A stretch of DNA of 10,009 nucleotides from Sphingomonadales bacterium UBA7473. GTDB lineage: Bacteria > Pseudomonadota > Alphaproteobacteria > Sphingomonadales > Sphingomonadaceae. This document shows, piece after piece, positions 6,465-10,009 of this stretch. Within the stretch, counting starts at the first letter, position 1, and every line of letters starts with the position of its first letter. A program made the position numbers and the translations under genes. The notes below the pieces were generated by a model. The model did not search any database, was not told the origin of the DNA, and saw nothing but the letters and a program-made list of their open reading frames with translations. The stretch lies in assembly GCA_002478575.1 (NCBI GenBank), contig DLOX01000165.1:1694-11702 (forward strand). Reading direction: 5' to 3'.

Positions 6465-7747
6465 CGGTAGCGTTGGATGCGCCGCTGACGCTGCCCTGCG
6501 GCGTTACGATCAAGAACCGATTGGCCAAAGGCGCCATGACCGAAGGGCTGGCAACAGCCCAAGGCGTGGCCACGCCAGAGCTTGAGCGACTTTATGGTCT
6601 TTGGTCATCGGGTGGCGCAGGAATGCTCCTCACCGGCAATGTTCAAATTGATCGCGATCATCTCGAGCGCCCCGGCAATGTGATCATTGATCGGGAGCCG
6701 GACGAAGCGGCGCTTGCGCCCCTTCGCAAATTTGCGGCCGCGGGCACGGCAAATGGCACGCATCTCTGGATGCAGATCAGCCATGCAGGGCGGCAAACCC
6801 AATCCAAGGTCAATCCCCATCCCAAAGCACCATCGGCCGTGAAATTGGCGCTTCCAGGCGGACAATTTGGCATGCCCGTAGCACTGACTGAAGCCGAGAT
6901 CCTTGATTTGATTGCGCGTTTTGCAATGGCTGCGCGCGTGGCGAAGGATACTGGCTTTACCGGGGTGCAAATCCATGCCGCCCACGGCTATCTTTTGTCC
7001 TCCTTCCTCAGCCCGCGCAGCAATGTGCGAGACGATCAGTGGGGCGGCAGTCTGGAAAATCGCGCACGGGTGTTGATGGAAGTCGTGAAAGCGACACGCG
7101 CCGCTGTGGGTTCGTCTTTTCCCATCTCGGTCAAGCTCAACTCGGCCGATTTTCAGAAAGGCGGCTTCGCGTTTGAGGATAGTTTGACAGTTGCGAAGTG
7201 GCTTGAAGCCGCAGGCGTTGACCTGATCGAAATCTCCGGAGGATCATACGAACAGCCTGCGATGATGGACATGGAGGGGCTTGAACCCAAGGATGATCAG
7301 AAGGTTGCTGCGTCAACTGCTGCACGTGAAGCCTATTTTGTGGACTTTGCCAAAGCCATGAAAGCCGAACTCAAAGTGCCGTTGATGGTCACAGGCGGGT
7401 TTCGCAGCCGCGCTGCGATGGAACATGCGCTGGAGTCTGGGTCTGCGGATCTCATTGGCCTTGGACGGCCGCTCTGTGCTGACCCGCTTGGCCCTTCTCG
7501 CATACTCGCAGGGGAGAAGAGCCTGAAGCGCCATGAAGATGAGCTGGCGCTCTTTCCGTCTTGGCTCGGCTGGCTCAAATCGATCAAGATGGGCAAAGCC
7601 ATTGACGGGTTTGCGATCCAATATTGGTACTATGCCCAGCTTTATGCCCTTGGCCAAAAGGGGAGAGCCGATCCCAACCTCACCGTTTGGCAAGGCTGGC
7701 GCGCGGTTGAGAAACGGCATGGAGAATTGTTGAAGGAGCGCGCTTAA
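6449..7747 (+). CDS. Old Yellow Enzyme-family NADH:flavin oxidoreductase, single-domain
   Basis: A 432-residue FMN-dependent TIM-barrel reductase, expected to reduce C=C bonds activated by a carbonyl or thioester with NAD(P)H. Visible features are the N-terminal strand LPCGVTIKNRLAKGAMTEG (15-33), the flavin-site segment QISHAGRQ (109-116), the active-site HAAHGYLLSSFLSP (176-189: His176, His179, Tyr181), NVRDDQWGGSLENRAR (192-207), and the phosphate-binding end VTGGFRS and LIGLGRPL (314-320, 335-342). There is no CxxC cluster and no second FAD/NAD domain, so this is not a full-length 2,4-dienoyl-CoA reductase of the FadH type. A tail from about 355 to 432, rich in Trp and Tyr, replaces it. 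The ATG at 6449 overlaps the upstream synthetase by 16 bases; a TTG at 6461 forming TTGA with that stop is an alternative start. Its TAA overlaps the stop of the opposing flippase gene. The natural substrate is unknown, and the upstream CoA ligase suggests an enoyl-CoA-like one. Confidence 0.92.
   Translation: MGGALTVALDAPLTLPCGVTIKNRLAKGAMTEGLATAQGVATPELERLYGLWSSGGAGMLLTGNVQIDRDHLERPGNVIIDREPDEAALAPLRKFAAAGTANGTHLWMQISHAGRQTQSKVNPHPKAPSAVKLALPGGQFGMPVALTEAEILDLIARFAMAARVAKDTGFTGVQIHAAHGYLLSSFLSPRSNVRDDQWGGSLENRARVLMEVVKATRAAVGSSFPISVKLNSADFQKGGFAFEDSLTVAKWLEAAGVDLIEISGGSYEQPAMMDMEGLEPKDDQKVAASTAAREAYFVDFAKAMKAELKVPLMVTGGFRSRAAMEHALESGSADLIGLGRPLCADPLGPSRILAGEKSLKRHEDELALFPSWLGWLKSIKMGKAIDGFAIQYWYYAQLYALGQKGRADPNLTVWQGWRAVEKRHGELLKERA
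7744..7747. other. Overlapping convergent stop codons (TTAA)
   Basis: The oxidoreductase TAA (7745-7747, + strand) and the flippase TAA (7744-7746, read on the - strand) share the palindrome TTAA, so no intergenic space or terminator separates them. Confidence 0.9.
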
Positions 7748-9195
7748 ATCCGCTTGAACAATTTCCGATCTTCTTCCCGGAACCCAAAGCGCCACACAAA
7801 GGCTCCGTAAGCGATCAAGGTCGCTGGGATACCAATTGAAAGCTCGGCCCATTCCGGCCCCCGAATAGCAATTTGCCCGACCAAGACAGCAACACCCGCT
7901 CCAATGGGCAAAGCCGGCCGCCACACCGAAACTGGCGCGCCCAGGACATGCTCGGCCAAGCGCATCTTGACGATCGAGGCCAAGCCAAGCGTTATAGCAA
8001 GCGCCAAGGCAGGTGCCGCCGCTTGATAAAATTCACCATAGCCTTGTGCCTTCGCCCACAGGATCAGGCCTATGGTAAGTGCAATCTGTGTCAAAAGTGT
8101 CGCAAGTGAGACCATCAGGTTTCTAAACCGGGCCGTGTAAACCAATGCGGCCTCACTGACGACAGCGGCAGCGGCAAAGACTTCAGCGGTCAAAAGAAGC
8201 GCCAAAGCCCCTGTTCCCCCCACAAAATCCCGGCCCGGGCCAATCAAGCCCATCAAAGCCTCGCCCGGAATCCCCAACGCCAATGCAACGCCCAACTGAG
8301 CAGCGATAATCCAAAAACCGACTTGGCTGATCTGGCCCGCAATCGCTGGCAGATCATTTTCTTCGAGCTTGCGCGTAATCACTGGGCCGAGCACTGGATC
8401 AAAGCTGGATTTCAATTTCTGCGGCAAGCTCGCCACTTGCTGCGCGACCCAATATATTCCAACGGCCGCTGGCGAAACGAAGAGGCCAAGCAACGCAAGA
8501 TCAACGCGCCTTGACCCCCATTCAATCGCGTCGGCGCCCGCCAAAGGCATATTGCGGCGCATCAGCGCATAAAGCTCTGAACCCCGGGGCGTCCAATTCT
8601 TGGGAAGGCCATAGCTGTTCAAGAAGGGAATGACCGAGGCAATCAGTGCCGCCGCCATCGACAAAGCATAGGCGACAAGCAGGCCATCGCTTGGCACCCA
8701 CCACCATAAAGCAATGGCGGCCATGCTGATCGTCCATGGTTCAATCACGGCACGCGCCCGCACCGTTGATTTGACATCGAAGCGATAGGCCAGGGCCGCA
8801 AGCATGACATCAGACAAGGCCAGCGCCGGGATGATCAAAGGCAAAAGATAATCGAGCGGCTTGATCGCGCTATTGGGAAACATGATCTGCGGGAAGATCA
8901 TCAACAGCATTGTTGGGATCAGCGTCGCGGCAAGCACCACCAGCACAGCATCCCACGCGCCATTATCCTTGCCGTCGCCCGACAAATGGAGCGCCAAGCC
9001 CCGCTTCAAGCCCAATGTGGCAAGCTGTGCCGCAAATTCAACAATAACAATCGCATAGGCCAAACGACCCAGCGCCTCAGGGCCATACCAATGCGCCCCG
9101 ATGAACAGAAACGGGATACGCGCCACCAGCCGAATGACAAAGCCCAACACATTGGTTTGGCCGCCCTTGGCAAGTTGACTGAGGTCGTCGCTCAC
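7744..9195 (-). CDS. Polysaccharide/lipopolysaccharide flippase-like membrane protein (MOP/Wzx-type)
   Basis: A 483-residue protein with about 12-14 hydrophobic segments spread evenly, the architecture of MOP-superfamily exporters that move lipid-linked sugars across the inner membrane. Fold-level signs are the N-terminal segment GGQTNVLGFVIRLVARIPF (11-29) followed by WYGPEALGRLAYA (36-48), the latter resembling the G.YG...G motif of Wzx-like proteins, and a second-half repeat beginning near RNMPLAGADAIEWGSRRVD (214-232). The C terminus is short, charged and probably cytoplasmic. The frame runs up to 9267, inside polA, but the GTG at 9195 is a better start: TGAGG lies five bases before it and the preceding 24 residues look like shadow coding. 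It lies 13 bases after the polA stop, on the same strand, so co-transcription is likely. No glycosyltransferases or polymerase are visible nearby, so the exported glycan cannot be named. The fold is likely; the substrate is unknown. Confidence 0.8.
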   Translation of the reverse strand: MSDDLSQLAKGGQTNVLGFVIRLVARIPFLFIGAHWYGPEALGRLAYAIVIVEFAAQLATLGLKRGLALHLSGDGKDNGAWDAVLVVLAATLIPTMLLMIFPQIMFPNSAIKPLDYLLPLIIPALALSDVMLAALAYRFDVKSTVRARAVIEPWTISMAAIALWWWVPSDGLLVAYALSMAAALIASVIPFLNSYGLPKNWTPRGSELYALMRRNMPLAGADAIEWGSRRVDLALLGLFVSPAAVGIYWVAQQVASLPQKLKSSFDPVLGPVITRKLEENDLPAIAGQISQVGFWIIAAQLGVALALGIPGEALMGLIGPGRDFVGGTGALALLLTAEVFAAAAVVSEAALVYTARFRNLMVSLATLLTQIALTIGLILWAKAQGYGEFYQAAAPALALAITLGLASIVKMRLAEHVLGAPVSVWRPALPIGAGVAVLVGQIAIRGPEWAELSIGIPATLIAYGAFVWRFGFREEDRKLFKRI

Positions 9196-9200
9196 GCGGA

Positions 9201-9205
9201 CCTCA
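9201..9205 (-). promoter_or_regulatory. Shine-Dalgarno site for the flippase gene
   Basis: Minus-strand TGAGG sits five bases before the GTG at 9195, within the 13-base polA-flippase gap. It is the basis for the short start choice. No terminator fits between polA and this gene. Confidence 0.65.
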
Positions 9206-9208
9206 TCC

Positions 9209-10009
9209 TCAATGCGCCGCTCCCCAATTTGCGCCTGTGCCAATCTCCACGCCCAGCGGCACATCAAGCTTCACTAGCGGTTCTGCGGCTTCTTCCATCA
9301 CCCGGCGGATGATAGGCGTCGCTGCCGCAACATCACCTTCCGGCAGTTCAAAGACCAGTTCGTCATGAACTTGCAGGAGCATGCGGACATTGGGCAAGCC
9401 CGCTTCAGCGAGTGCGGGAAGCATCCGCACCATAGCCCGTTTGATGATGTCCGCGCTTGTCCCTTGGATCGGCGCGTTGATCGCAGCCCGTTCGCTGCCT
9501 GCCCGTTCGGTCTGATTGGGCGAGGTTATCCGGGTGAAATGGGTTTTCCGGCCGAATAGCGTTTCCGTGAAGCCCGTTTCCCGCGCGGATTGGAGGGTTC
9601 GGCTGATATATTGGTTGATGCCGGGGAAGCGTTCAAAATAACGATCAATCATCGTCTGCGCTTCATCTGAGCTAATCCCCAACCGCCCCGCCAAGCCCCA
9701 GCGCGAAATGCCATAAAGAAGCGAGAAGTTGATCGTCTTCGCCTTGCCGCGCGTGTCGACGTTCACTTCGCCAAACAGTTCTTGTGCGGTCAAGCTGTGA
9801 ATATCATCGCCCTTGGCAAAGGCCTCCTTCAAGGCAGGCACGGCGGCCATATGCGCCGCAAGCCGCAACTCGACTTGGCTATAGTCTGCTGAAAGCAATA
9901 CATTTCCCGGCTCCGCCACAAAGGCGGTGCGGATACGACGGCCAACCTCGGTACGGATCGGGATATTCTGCAGGTTAGGATCATTGGAAGACAGGCGCCC
10001 GGTCTGCGC
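9209..10009 (-). CDS. polA: DNA polymerase I, C-terminal polymerase domain (5' end outside window)
   Basis: The last 266 codons of DNA polymerase I, which fills gaps during DNA repair and replaces RNA primers on the lagging strand. The frame is open to the right edge, starting within the conserved QTGRLSSNDPNLQNIP segment (residues 2-17 of the visible part). Motif A is DYSQVELR (42-49, with the metal-binding Asp42). The O-helix is RGKAKTINFSLLYG (87-100), with Phe95 at the position that in E. coli (Phe762) discriminates against dideoxynucleotides. Motif C is QVHDELVFE (213-221), with the second catalytic Asp in HDE. The segment AINAPIQGTSADIIKRAM (176-193) is also typical. All catalytic residues visible are intact. 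The TGA stop is followed closely by the flippase gene. The 5' nuclease and 3'-5' exonuclease domains cannot be assessed because they lie beyond 10009. Confidence 0.97.
   Translation of the reverse strand, partial: AQTGRLSSNDPNLQNIPIRTEVGRRIRTAFVAEPGNVLLSADYSQVELRLAAHMAAVPALKEAFAKGDDIHSLTAQELFGEVNVDTRGKAKTINFSLLYGISRWGLAGRLGISSDEAQTMIDRYFERFPGINQYISRTLQSARETGFTETLFGRKTHFTRITSPNQTERAGSERAAINAPIQGTSADIIKRAMVRMLPALAEAGLPNVRMLLQVHDELVFELPEGDVAAATPIIRRVMEEAAEPLVKLDVPLGVEIGTGANWGAAH

Noticed and set aside
7313..7924. A 203-codon minus-strand frame across the oxidoreductase 3' end and the flippase gene
   Set aside because: It is antisense to well-conserved OYE sequence and in a wrong frame of the flippase gene; no motif is present.
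9196..9267. Longer flippase start inside polA
   Set aside because: The GTG at 9195 has TGAGG at good spacing, and the additional residues come from the polA coding region in another frame.

Overview
This window looks like ordinary chromosomal core DNA from an alphaproteobacterium, most likely a member of the Sphingomonadales. That placement is inferred from the protein sequences, the gene order lgt - midA/NDUFAF7-type methyltransferase - pgeF, and the moderately high G+C judged by eye. There is no database search behind it. I see no mobile element, integrase, CRISPR array, prophage gene or obviously foreign block. Genes are packed almost without gaps, and no gene-free stretch exceeds about 70 bases.

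Layout from left to right. The window opens inside a tRNA-Val(UAC) gene, of which the 3' 51 bases are present. It is followed 29 bases later by a small exported peroxiredoxin of the BCP/PrxQ type on the + strand. This gene converges on a four-gene minus-strand cluster that reads, in transcription order, lgt (prolipoprotein diacylglyceryl transferase), a MidA/NDUFAF7-like SAM methyltransferase, pgeF (YfiH/laccase-domain protein) and a DASS/SLC13-type anion transporter. All three internal junctions of this cluster are ATGA overlaps, which is good evidence for one translationally coupled operon.

A 67-base divergent gap separates lgt from a plus-strand pair: an acyl-CoA synthetase of the adenylate-forming family, overlapped by an Old Yellow Enzyme-type flavin oxidoreductase. 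Together they suggest activation of an organic acid to a CoA thioester and reduction of an activated C=C bond, but the substrate cannot be read from the sequence. The pair converges on a minus-strand polysaccharide flippase-like membrane protein, which lies 13 bases downstream of polA. The C-terminal 266 codons of polA run off the right edge.

Two structural regularities stand out. Both convergent gene pairs share a four-base palindrome in which the two stop codons overlap (CTAG at 614-617, TTAA at 7744-7747). Several genes have misleading longest-frame starts (lgt, pgeF, flippase), and the better starts are argued for below. I did not find a convincing undescribed system. The most open question is the function of the acyl-CoA synthetase/OYE pair.
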